Source: Acidovorax sp. RAC01 (GTDB lineage: Bacteria; Pseudomonadota; Gammaproteobacteria; Burkholderiales; Burkholderiaceae_C). Taken from it: DNA of 64,000 nt. The notes beneath the pieces are model-generated. The model searched no databases, was not told the DNA's origin, and saw only the letters and a list, made by a program, of their open reading frames with translations. Location: assembly GCF_001714725.1 (NCBI RefSeq), contig NZ_CP016447.1, positions 2,991,001 through 3,055,000 of the forward strand, written 5' to 3'. Position numbers and translations under genes: made by a program. This document shows, piece after piece, positions 20,683 through 28,477 of the stretch; the stretch's first letter is position 1, and every line of letters starts with the position of its first letter.

Positions 20683-21200
20683 GGTCGCCGGGGAATCCCT
20701 GGCAGCGTCGGCTGAAGCATCGGCGCCTGCCGCTACAGGTTTGCTGCACGCGGTGGGCAATGTGCTGGCTCGACACTGGCGCAGTGCGCTTGCCCAGATG
20801 GCGGCCTCCCGGAGGTTGTAGCGGCGTGATTTCGCACGAGTTTTAGATCAAATCGGCCTCTGTCGCTTGATTTGATTGCACCTTTTGCTATTCATTAAAT
20901 AGCATTGAGAGCTTCTGATGGAGTGTCTGGCCATGGGCCGCCTTGCGATCCCGGTTGGCGTTCCTTGCATCCGGTGCATCGTCTTGTGCGCACATCCTCG
21001 CACGACTCAGTGGCCGTTGCGCGTCCATTAGGGGGCGTTTACGCACCTGCGAAAAGTGCAAGTCACTGCGCGCATGCCAAAGCCTTCGTCACTGTCACGC
21101 TCGTAACCGATCAAAGCCGACAGCGCGGCATTCCCATTGTCAGGGTCGCGTGAAGAAAGCAGGGCCGCCCATCTCTCCTGCCCTGTGCCGCCACCAGCCA
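20683..21200. other. 518-bp intergenic stretch
   Basis: Between DUF1178 and the convergent exporter gene. The first 140 bp read in one frame as a plausible alpha-helical peptide (VAGESLAASAEASAPAATG up to the stop at 20821) with no credible start, so it may be a gene remnant. A dispersed repeat copy follows at 20845-20915. I see no gene or clear terminator in the last 280 bp. Confidence 0.5.
20845..20915 (+). repeat. Dispersed hairpin repeat, copy 2 (intergenic)
   Basis: GGCCTCTGTCGCTTG core followed by a small inverted repeat TGCTATT (20886-20892) / AATAGCA (20898-20904). It aligns with the copies at 38258-38325 and 53835-53906, sharing the GGCCTCTGTCGCTTG block with the latter. It is clearly more AT-rich than its surroundings. 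Confidence 0.65.
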
Positions 21201-23120
21201 TCACACCGTGAACTGCAGCGCCGCGAGGCGCGCATAGACGCCTGCGCGCTCGATCAGTGCCGCGTGGGTTCCCTCCTCCACGATCTGGCCATGCTCCAGC
21301 ACGACGATACGGTCCGCGTTCTGGACGGTGGCCAGCCGGTGGGCAATTACCAGTGTGGTCCGCCGCCCGGTGTGGCGCTGCATGGCGGTGTCGAGGGCGG
21401 CCTGCACCATGCGCTCGCTTTCGGCATCCAGAGCGCTCGTGGCTTCATCCAGCAGCAGCAGGGGCGGGTCCTTGAGCATGGCGCGGGCGATCGAGATGCG
21501 CTGGCGCTGGCCGCCTGAAAGGCGCACGCCGCGCTCGCCCAGAAAGGTCTCGTAGCCTTCAGGCAGCGCAGTGATGAAGTCGTGTGCAAACGCCGCCTGT
21601 GCGGCAGCGATCACCTCGGCCCTGGTGGCATCGGGCCGGCCGTAGCGGATATTTTCGAGCGCCGTGGCCGAGAAAATCACAGCGTCTTGTGGCACGGTGC
21701 CGATGGCTGCGCGCAGGGCGGACAGGCGCAGCGCGCGAAGGTCCACACCGTTCAGGCGAATGGCACCGCCGGCGCCGGGCCGTGGAGCCATCAGGTCACT
21801 GCTGTCAGGCCCCTGTGCGACATCGCTGGGCACCGTGCCTCCATGCGCAGCCGCACTGGCCCGGGCCTGTTGTCCGGGTGCGTCACCCACGTCATAGAAC
21901 CGCTGCAGCAATTGGAACACCGTGGTCTTGCCTGCCCCGCTGGCACCCACCAGCGCCACCGTCTCGCCCGACCGCAGCGTCAACGAAAAGCCGCGCAGGG
22001 CCGGGTGGGCAGGGCGGGAGGGGTAGTGAAAGCTCACCCCGTCAAACTCCACCGCCAGCCCCTGGCCCGAGAGCGGCAGTTCCTGGGGCTTGGGTGGATC
22101 GGCCACTGGCGAGCGGCTGGCCAATAGCTCCATCAGGCGCTCTGTGGCACCGGCTGCGCGCAGCAGGTCGCCATACACCTCGCCCAGTACGGCCACAGCA
22201 CCCGCCAGCAGGATCACGTACACCACCGTCTGCCCAAGGTGGCCTGCGGTCATGTCCCCGGCCAGCACCGCCTGTGTGCCGCGGTACAGTCCCCACAGCA
22301 GCAATGCCGCATTGGCAATGATGATGAACGCCACCAGCAAAGCGCGGGCGCTGGTGCGGCGCACGGCCACCTGGAACGCGTTCTCGGTGGCCCGGCCGAA
22401 CCGCGCTGCCTCACGCGGCTCGGCGGTGTAGCTTTGCACCACCGGCACGGCGTTGAGCACCTCGGCCGCAATGGCGCTGGAGTCGGCCACGCGGTCCTGG
22501 CTGTCGCGCGAAAGGCGGCGCACGCGCCGCCCGATCCACATCGTGGGCAAGACCACCAGCACCACCGCCAGCAGCACATGCGCCATGACGTACGGGTTGC
22601 TCCACACCAGCATGGCCAGCGCACCCACGCCCATGACGGCATTGCGAAGGCCCATTGACAGCGACGAGCCCACCACCGTCTGCACCAGCGTTGTGTCGGT
22701 GGTCAGTCGCGACAGCACCTCTCCGGTCTGCGTGGTTTCAAAAAACTCGGGGCTTTGCTGCAGCACGTGGCCGTATACCGCATTGCGCAGGTCGGCCGTC
22801 ACGCGCTCGCCCAGCCAGCTGACCATGTAGAAACGGGCGGCAGAGAACACGCCCAGGGCCACTGCAACAGCAAAAAGCGCTTCAAAATGTTCGCGCAGCG
22901 CCATGGTCTGGGCACCCCGGTCGCCTGCCAGCAGACCCCCGTCAATCAGGCCGCGCAGCGCCATCGGGAAGGCCAGCGTTGCCAGCGCTGCAAGCACCAG
23001 AAAGACACCCGCGAGTGCAATGCGCCCGCGATATGGACGCAGAAAGGGCAGCAGCCCCGAAAGCGAGCGCGGGGCCCCGCGCGCTGCGGAAGTGGAAGGC
23101 CGTGTGAGCATGGTTTGCAT
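21201..23120 (-). CDS. ABC exporter, fused membrane and ATP-binding domains (MsbA/multidrug type)
   Basis: 639 residues. The N-terminal ABC transmembrane domain has six helices (about 28-330). The ATP-binding domain has Walker A GASGAGKTT, signature LSGGQRQRISIARA, Walker B LLLLDEATSALD and the switch His IAHRLAT. An extra hydrophilic Ala/Gly/Pro-rich stretch of about 40 residues (about 410-450) lies between Walker A and the Q-loop, which is unusual for the family. It would act as a homodimer moving lipids, peptides or drugs outward; substrate unknown. It diverges from the uptake operon that starts at 23318. Confidence 0.93.
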   Translation of the reverse strand: MQTMLTRPSTSAARGAPRSLSGLLPFLRPYRGRIALAGVFLVLAALATLAFPMALRGLIDGGLLAGDRGAQTMALREHFEALFAVAVALGVFSAARFYMVSWLGERVTADLRNAVYGHVLQQSPEFFETTQTGEVLSRLTTDTTLVQTVVGSSLSMGLRNAVMGVGALAMLVWSNPYVMAHVLLAVVLVVLPTMWIGRRVRRLSRDSQDRVADSSAIAAEVLNAVPVVQSYTAEPREAARFGRATENAFQVAVRRTSARALLVAFIIIANAALLLWGLYRGTQAVLAGDMTAGHLGQTVVYVILLAGAVAVLGEVYGDLLRAAGATERLMELLASRSPVADPPKPQELPLSGQGLAVEFDGVSFHYPSRPAHPALRGFSLTLRSGETVALVGASGAGKTTVFQLLQRFYDVGDAPGQQARASAAAHGGTVPSDVAQGPDSSDLMAPRPGAGGAIRLNGVDLRALRLSALRAAIGTVPQDAVIFSATALENIRYGRPDATRAEVIAAAQAAFAHDFITALPEGYETFLGERGVRLSGGQRQRISIARAMLKDPPLLLLDEATSALDAESERMVQAALDTAMQRHTGRRTTLVIAHRLATVQNADRIVVLEHGQIVEEGTHAALIERAGVYARLAALQFTV

Positions 23121-23317
23121 GGATGGGACGTAGACCGGACGTGGACAGTAGGAATTAATACATAGGCATTAGTCCCAGTATCTACACACGGCCCCCGCGG
23201 CATACCATGCAGACCGAATGCATGCATAGTGATTGTGTGCACGGCCATCCCGCGATGAGCCGCTGCCCCTGCAGCGTGACTCCTACACCAGCACCTTTAC
23301 GGAGCGATCCAGGCGCA

Positions 23318-24088
23318 ATGAGCGACGTCATCCTTGAAACCAAAAGCCTGACCAAAGAGTTCAAAGGCTTCACCGCGGTGAGCGATGTGAACCTGGCCGT
23401 GCGCCGTGGTTCCATCCACGCCCTGATCGGCCCGAACGGGGCGGGCAAGACCACGTGCTTCAACCTGCTGACGAAGTTTCTGGAGCCCACCTCGGGCGTC
23501 ATCCGTTTCAACGGCCACGACATCACCCGCGAGCAGCCCGCGCAGATCGCGCGCCGCGGCGTAATCCGGTCGTTCCAGATCTCGGCCGTGTTCCCCCACC
23601 TCACGCTGCTGGAAAACGTGCGCCTGGGCCTTCAGCGCAAGCTGGGTACGTCGTTTCATTTCTGGCGCAGCGAACGTACCCTGCGCCAGCTGGACGACCG
23701 GGCCATGCAGCTGCTGACCGAGGTGGGCCTGGAAGACCTGGCCGATGAGGTCACGGTGAACCTGCCCTACGGCCGCAAGCGCGCGCTGGAAATTGCCACC
23801 ACGCTGTCAATGGAGCCCGAGCTGATGCTGCTGGATGAACCCACCCAGGGTATGGGCCATGAGGACGTGGATCGCGTCACGCAGCTCATCAAGAAGGTCT
23901 CCGTGGGCCGCACCATTTTGATGGTTGAACACAACATGAAGGTCGTCTCCACCATCGCCGACTGCATCACGGTGCTGCAGCGCGGCGCTGTGCTGGCCGA
24001 AGGCCCGTACGCCGAGGTGTCCAGCAACCCACTCGTGATGGAAGCCTACATGGGCACGACCGACGGCCAACTGCAAGGAGCGCATTGA
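23318..24088 (+). CDS. Branched-chain amino acid-type ABC transporter, ATPase LivG-like
   Basis: 256 residues; one of two ATPases of a HAAT-family importer. Walker A GPNGAGKTT, the LivG-type loop FQISAVFPHLTLLENVRLG, Walker B LMLLDEPTQGM and switch His MVEHNM are visible. The signature is degenerate (LPYGRKRALEIATTLS instead of LSGGxxR), which is common in this subfamily. The frame is open from 23207, but the ATG at 23318 (MSDVILETKSLTK) is the family start. Substrate unknown. Confidence 0.92.
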   Translation: MSDVILETKSLTKEFKGFTAVSDVNLAVRRGSIHALIGPNGAGKTTCFNLLTKFLEPTSGVIRFNGHDITREQPAQIARRGVIRSFQISAVFPHLTLLENVRLGLQRKLGTSFHFWRSERTLRQLDDRAMQLLTEVGLEDLADEVTVNLPYGRKRALEIATTLSMEPELMLLDEPTQGMGHEDVDRVTQLIKKVSVGRTILMVEHNMKVVSTIADCITVLQRGAVLAEGPYAEVSSNPLVMEAYMGTTDGQLQGAH

Positions 24089-24245
24089 ATGAGGCGCCCC
24101 CTGAGCCGCTTCGCGTCTTCCCCCTCTCTCGCATTGCCTTGCAATGCGGGATGGGGACGCTCCCAGCGCGGCGGGGCGGCCCTTGCGCGGGAGCACTGGC
24201 TTCGGGCATGCCAAGTTGCACGACAGCGGGCGATGGACAATTGAC
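24089..24245. repeat. Intergenic hairpin region, probable Comamonadaceae repeat
   Basis: 157-bp gap inside an otherwise compact operon. It contains CCCCCTGAGCCGCTTCGCG, a perfect GCATTGC (24131-24137) / GCAATGC (24141-24147) hairpin flanked by complementary C- and G-runs, then GCGCGGCGGGGCGGCCCTTG. From memory, similar text recurs between genes of Acidovorax-like genomes; only one copy is in this window, so the repeat status is inference. Confidence 0.45.
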
Positions 24246-24977
24246 ATGACAAATCCTCCAAGCAAAAACGGAGCGCCAGCGCTCGAAATCAGAAACCTCG
24301 AAGCCTGGTACGGCGAATCGCACGTGCTGCACGGCGTCGATATCGTCGTGCAGCCGGGCGAAGTGGTCACGCTGCTGGGCCGCAATGGCGCAGGCCGCAC
24401 CACCACCATGCGCGCGATCATGGGTCTCACGGGCTCGCGCAAGGGGTCGGTCAAGATCAATGGCGTTGAAACCATCAACATGCCCACGCACCGCATTGCG
24501 CACCTGGGCGTGGGCTACTGCCCGGAAGAGCGGGGCATCTTCTCCAGCCTGTCGTGCGAAGAGAACCTGATGCTGCCCCCGGCGCTCAAGACCGACAAGC
24601 CCGGCATGTCGGTGCAAGAGATCTACGCCATGTTCCCCAACCTGGCCGAGCGCAAGAACAGCCAGGGCACCCGCCTGTCGGGTGGCGAGCAGCAGATGCT
24701 GGCCGTGGCCCGCATCCTGCGCACGGGCGCCAACCTGCTGCTGCTCGATGAAATCTCCGAAGGCCTCGCACCGGTCATCGTCCAGGCACTGGCCCGCATG
24801 ATCATCATGCTGCGCCAAAAGGGCTTCACGGTGGTGATGGTCGAGCAGAACTTCCGTTTTGCAGCCCCGTTGGCCGACCGCTTTTATGTGATGGAGCACG
24901 GTCGCATTGTCGAAAAGTTCGGTGCGTCCGAACTGGAGCAGAAGATGCCCGTGCTCAGCGAGCTGCTGGGCGTCTGA
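24246..24977 (+). CDS. Branched-chain amino acid-type ABC transporter, ATPase LivF-like
   Basis: 243 residues; second ATPase of the importer. It has the signature LSGGEQQMLAVARIL, Walker B LLLLDEISEGLAP and VMVEQN in place of the switch His, as normal for LivF. Walker A reads GRNGAGRTT: the invariant Lys that holds the ATP phosphates is Arg. The ATG at 24246 (MTNPPSKNGAP) was chosen over 24144 because the extra residues come from the intergenic repeat. Function as an importer ATPase is inferred from the operon. Confidence 0.92.
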   Translation: MTNPPSKNGAPALEIRNLEAWYGESHVLHGVDIVVQPGEVVTLLGRNGAGRTTTMRAIMGLTGSRKGSVKINGVETINMPTHRIAHLGVGYCPEERGIFSSLSCEENLMLPPALKTDKPGMSVQEIYAMFPNLAERKNSQGTRLSGGEQQMLAVARILRTGANLLLLDEISEGLAPVIVQALARMIIMLRQKGFTVVMVEQNFRFAAPLADRFYVMEHGRIVEKFGASELEQKMPVLSELLGV

Positions 24978-25058
24978 CCGGCTGCTGAACCACCGCGCCA
25001 CCACCCGTTTTTTAGTTTTGCGTTTTCCAACCCCCACCATTCCTACAGGAGACAAGCC

Positions 25059-26255
25059 ATGAAGAACAAACTGAAAGTGCTCGCATTGATGCTGGGCGCA
25101 GCAGGCCTGGCCACCTCGGCAGCCCACGCGCAAGACAAGGTCAAGATCGGCTTCATCACCGACATGTCCAGCCTGTACGCCGACGTGGAAGGCAAGAACG
25201 GCGCCATGGCCATCCAGATGGCCATCGACGACTTCGGCGGCAAGGTGCTGGGCATGCCTATCGAGCTGCTGAGTGCCGACCACCAGAACAAGGCTGACAT
25301 CGCTGCCTCCAAGGCCCGCGAGTGGATCGACACCGAAGGCCTGACGATGATCTTCGGTGGTACCAACTCGGGTACGGCCCTGGCCACGGCCAAGGTGGCC
25401 GCCGAGAAGAAGCGCGTGTACATCAACAACGGCGCTGCCAGCTCGGCGCTGACGAACGAGCAGTGCACCCCCTACACCGTGCACTACGCCTACGACACCG
25501 TGGCTCTGGCCAAGGGCACGGGCTCGGCCATTGTGGATGGCGGCGGCAAGAGCTGGTACTTCCTCACGGCAGACTACGCCTTCGGCCACGCGCTGGAAGC
25601 CGATACCAGCACCGTGGTGAAGGCCAAGGGCGGCACGGTGGTGGGCACGGTGCGCCACCCGCTGAACGCGTCGGACTTCTCGTCCTTCCTGTTGCAGGCA
25701 CAAAACTCCAAGGCTCAGATCCTGGGCCTGGCCAATGCGGGCGGCGACACGATCAACTCGATCAAGGCTGCCAAGGAATTCGGCATCGGCAAGAACATGA
25801 AGCTGGCCGGTCTGCTGATCTTTTTGAGCGACATCCACAGCCTGGGCCTGCGCAACACCGAAGGCCTGCAGTTCACCACCAGCTGGTACTGGGACCTGAA
25901 CGACGACACGCGCAAGTTCGCAGCGCGCTTCTTCGAGAAGGCCAAGCGCATGCCTACCGAAATCCAGGCTGCCGACTACTCGGCCACCATGAACTACCTG
26001 AAGGCCGTGGAAGCCGCCAAGACGGTGGATGCCGACAAGGTGATGGCCACTTGGAAGGGCATGAAGATGAACGACTTCTTCGGTTCGGGCCAGATCCGTC
26101 CCGATGGCCGCTACGTGCATGACATGTACCTGATGGAAGTGAAGAAGCCGTCGGAGTCCACCAAGCCATGGGACTACTACAAGCTCGTCAAGAAGCTGCC
26201 GGGTGACCAGGTCTTCACGACCAAGGCCGAAAGCAAGTGCGCTCTCTGGAAGTAA
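25059..26255 (+). CDS. ABC transporter periplasmic substrate-binding protein (LivJ-like)
   Basis: 398 residues with a clear signal peptide, cleavage expected after SAAHA (residue 26). The mature part starts DKVKIGFITDMSSLYADVEG, characteristic of type I periplasmic binding proteins of HAAT importers, and includes IFGGTNSGTALA and FLTADYAFGHALE. The ligand could be an amino acid, amide or aromatic acid; the sequence alone does not decide. A good AGGAG lies before the ATG. It sits between the ATPase and permease genes, and a strong hairpin follows it. Confidence 0.92.
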   Translation: MKNKLKVLALMLGAAGLATSAAHAQDKVKIGFITDMSSLYADVEGKNGAMAIQMAIDDFGGKVLGMPIELLSADHQNKADIAASKAREWIDTEGLTMIFGGTNSGTALATAKVAAEKKRVYINNGAASSALTNEQCTPYTVHYAYDTVALAKGTGSAIVDGGGKSWYFLTADYAFGHALEADTSTVVKAKGGTVVGTVRHPLNASDFSSFLLQAQNSKAQILGLANAGGDTINSIKAAKEFGIGKNMKLAGLLIFLSDIHSLGLRNTEGLQFTTSWYWDLNDDTRKFAARFFEKAKRMPTEIQAADYSATMNYLKAVEAAKTVDADKVMATWKGMKMNDFFGSGQIRPDGRYVHDMYLMEVKKPSESTKPWDYYKLVKKLPGDQVFTTKAESKCALWK

Positions 26256-26279
26256 CCACCAGGCGCGTGTAGCCCGCCG

Positions 26280-26310
26280 CTGCAACGCACCCACGCGGGC
26301 TGCGTTGCAG
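26280..26310 (+). promoter_or_regulatory. Strong stem-loop between binding-protein and permease genes
   Basis: CTGCAACGCA (26280-26289) pairs perfectly with TGCGTTGCAG (26301-26310), and an inner CCC/GGG extends the stem to 13 bp with one bulged C and an ACGC loop. There is no T-run, so it is more likely an mRNA-stabilising or processing hairpin than a terminator. Such hairpins often raise binding-protein output over permease output. Confidence 0.6.
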
Positions 26311-26400
26311 CACGGGTGCTCTTCGCGGCCCTTTGCGGCGGAGCACCGCCGCCGCCTTCCCCCCGCCTGACCCGAAACCTCACCTTCTGCCGTCGCCCCC

Positions 26401-27285
26401 ATGGAAATCTTTGGTGTTTCACTGCCGGGCCTGCTGAGCCAGCTCCTCCTGGGGCTGGTCAACGGGTCGTTCTACGCAATTCTCAGCCTCGGGCTGGCCG
26501 TGATTTTCGGGCTGCTGAACGTCATCAACTTCGCGCACGGCGCGCTGTTCATGACGGGCGCCCTGATCACGTGGATGGCGATGAACTACTTTGGCGTCAA
26601 CTACTGGGTGATGCTGATCGCGGCGCCAGTGATCGTCGGGCTGTTCGGCGTGCTGATCGAGCGGCTGTTGCTGCGCTGGATCTACAAGCTCGATCACCTG
26701 TACGGCCTGCTGCTCACGCTCGGGCTCACGCTGCTGATCGAAGGCGTTTTCCGTTCCATCTACGGCGTGTCAGGCCTGGGCTACGACACCCCTGAAATCC
26801 TTGAAGGCGCGACCAACCTGGGCTTCATGATCATGCCGAACTACCGCGCATGGGTCGTGGTGGCCTCGGTGGTGGTGTGCCTGGCCACCTGGTACGTGAT
26901 TGAAAAGACCAAGCTCGGTGCCTACCTGCGCGCCGGTACCGAGAATCCGCGCCTGGTCGAGGCCTTCGGTATCAACGTGCCGGTGATGGTCACGCTGACC
27001 TACGCCTTTGGCGCCGGTCTGGCCGCGTTTGCCGGGGTGCTGGCTGCGCCGGTGTACCAGGTCACACCGCTCATGGGCCAGAACCTCATCATCGTGGTGT
27101 TCGCCGTGGTGGTGATCGGCGGCATGGGCTCCATCATGGGCTCCATCCTCACCGGGTTGGGCCTGGGCGTGATCGAAGGTTTCACCAAGGTTTTCTATCC
27201 TGAAGCGTCGTCCACCGTGGTGTTCGTCATCATGGTGATCGTTCTCCTCATCCGCCCCGCCGGCCTGTTCGGCAAAGAGAAATAA
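26401..27285 (+). CDS. Branched-chain amino acid-type ABC transporter, permease LivH-like
   Basis: 294 residues with about eight membrane helices. LivH signatures LGLVNGSFYAILSLGLAVIF and GLLNVINFAHGALFMTGA at the start, and GTENPRLVEAFGINV (coupling-helix region) in the middle, are plain. It ends 14 bp before the LivM gene. Forms the membrane channel with the next protein. Confidence 0.95.
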   Translation: MEIFGVSLPGLLSQLLLGLVNGSFYAILSLGLAVIFGLLNVINFAHGALFMTGALITWMAMNYFGVNYWVMLIAAPVIVGLFGVLIERLLLRWIYKLDHLYGLLLTLGLTLLIEGVFRSIYGVSGLGYDTPEILEGATNLGFMIMPNYRAWVVVASVVVCLATWYVIEKTKLGAYLRAGTENPRLVEAFGINVPVMVTLTYAFGAGLAAFAGVLAAPVYQVTPLMGQNLIIVVFAVVVIGGMGSIMGSILTGLGLGVIEGFTKVFYPEASSTVVFVIMVIVLLIRPAGLFGKEK

Positions 27286-27299
27286 CAGGGGCCGACCGC

Positions 27300-28304
27300 A
27301 TGAACACAAAGTCTTTTGCCAATATCGGCTACGGCATCCTCGTGCTGGCGCTGATTGCTGCGCCTTTCCTCGGCGCCTACCCCATCTTCGTCATGAAGCT
27401 CATGTGCTTTGCACTGTTTGCTTCTGCGTTCAATCTGCTGCTGGGCTACACGGGCCTGCTGTCGTTCGGGCACGCGGCGTTTCTGGGTGGCGCGGCGTAC
27501 GTCACCGGCCACGCCATCAAGGTGTGGGGCCTGACGCCTGAGGTGGGGCTGCTGCTGGGCACCGCCGGCGGTGCGCTGCTGGGCCTGCTGTTTGGCTGGC
27601 TGGCCATTCGCCGCCAGGGCATTTATTTCTCGATGATCACGCTGGCGCTGGCGCAGATGCTGTTCTTTGCCTGTCTGCAGGCGCCTTTCACAGGCGGCGA
27701 AGACGGCCTGCAGGGCGTGCCGCGCGGCAAGCTGTTTGGCGTTATCGACCTCAAGAGCGATCTGGTGATGTACTACGTGGCGCTGGTCATTGTGGTGCTG
27801 GCCTTCCTGCTCATCGTGCGCACCATCCACTCGCCGTTTGGCCAGGTGCTCAAGGGCATCAAGGAAAACGAGCCCCGCGCCATCTCGCTGGGTTACGACA
27901 CCCACCGCTTCAAGCTGCTGGCGTTTGTGATCTCGGCCGCGCTGGCGGGCCTGGCGGGCTCGCTCAAGACGCTGGTGCTGGGCTTTGCCACGCTGTCGGA
28001 CGTGCACTGGACGGCCTCGGGCCAGGTCATTTTGATGACACTGGTGGGCGGCCTCGGTACGCTGTCGGGCCCGCTGATTGGCTCGGCCGTGGTGGTGCTG
28101 CTGGAGAACAAGATCGGCGAGTTCGGCAACCTGCTGGCCGCGCTGACCAGTGTGGAATGGTTCAAGACCCTGGGTGAGTCGGTGACCATGGTCACGGGCC
28201 TGATCTTTGTGATCTGCGTGCTGGCCTTCCGCCGCGGCATCATGGGCGAGATCATTGCCTGGCTGGCCCGCCGCCGTGCGGGTGGTGGCACCAACGCACA
28301 CTGA
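27300..28304 (+). CDS. Branched-chain amino acid-type ABC transporter, permease LivM-like
   Basis: 334 residues, about ten membrane helices. Signatures are GYTGLLSFGHAAFLGGAAY, FFSMITLALAQ-like text (YFSMITLALAQML), GIKENEPRAISLGYDTHRFK (coupling loop) and LVGGLGTLSGPLIGSA. Last gene of the five-gene importer operon; a perfect stem-loop lies 8 bp after the stop. Confidence 0.95.
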   Translation: MNTKSFANIGYGILVLALIAAPFLGAYPIFVMKLMCFALFASAFNLLLGYTGLLSFGHAAFLGGAAYVTGHAIKVWGLTPEVGLLLGTAGGALLGLLFGWLAIRRQGIYFSMITLALAQMLFFACLQAPFTGGEDGLQGVPRGKLFGVIDLKSDLVMYYVALVIVVLAFLLIVRTIHSPFGQVLKGIKENEPRAISLGYDTHRFKLLAFVISAALAGLAGSLKTLVLGFATLSDVHWTASGQVILMTLVGGLGTLSGPLIGSAVVVLLENKIGEFGNLLAALTSVEWFKTLGESVTMVTGLIFVICVLAFRRGIMGEIIAWLARRRAGGGTNAH

Positions 28305-28311
28305 CCTGGTC

Positions 28312-28338
28312 ATCCGCTGATCCTTGGGATCAGCGGAT
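28312..28338. terminator. 12-bp perfect stem-loop at the end of the livM-like gene
   Basis: ATCCGCTGATCC (28312-28323) and GGATCAGCGGAT (28327-28338) with a 3-nt loop TTG. No T-run on either strand, so it is not a classical intrinsic terminator; it may protect the 3' end of the importer mRNA or act with Rho. It lies between convergent genes. Confidence 0.55.
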
Positions 28339-28477
28339 CGGGTCACCGGCCAGTGCCTTGCAGCCTTGCACAGGCGCTGCAGCCGGTCTTTTTCATGGGA
28401 GTCGCCTGTATGCGGCCGCCCAAAGAGGTGGCCGGGGGCGGGGCCGGCTCGGCCTGATCCGCCCACGCTGCCAGCAT

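Noticed and set aside
20905..21153. Small plus-strand frame in the 20.7-21.2 kb gap
   Set aside because: No ribosome site and Ser/His/Cys-rich text without resemblance to a known protein.
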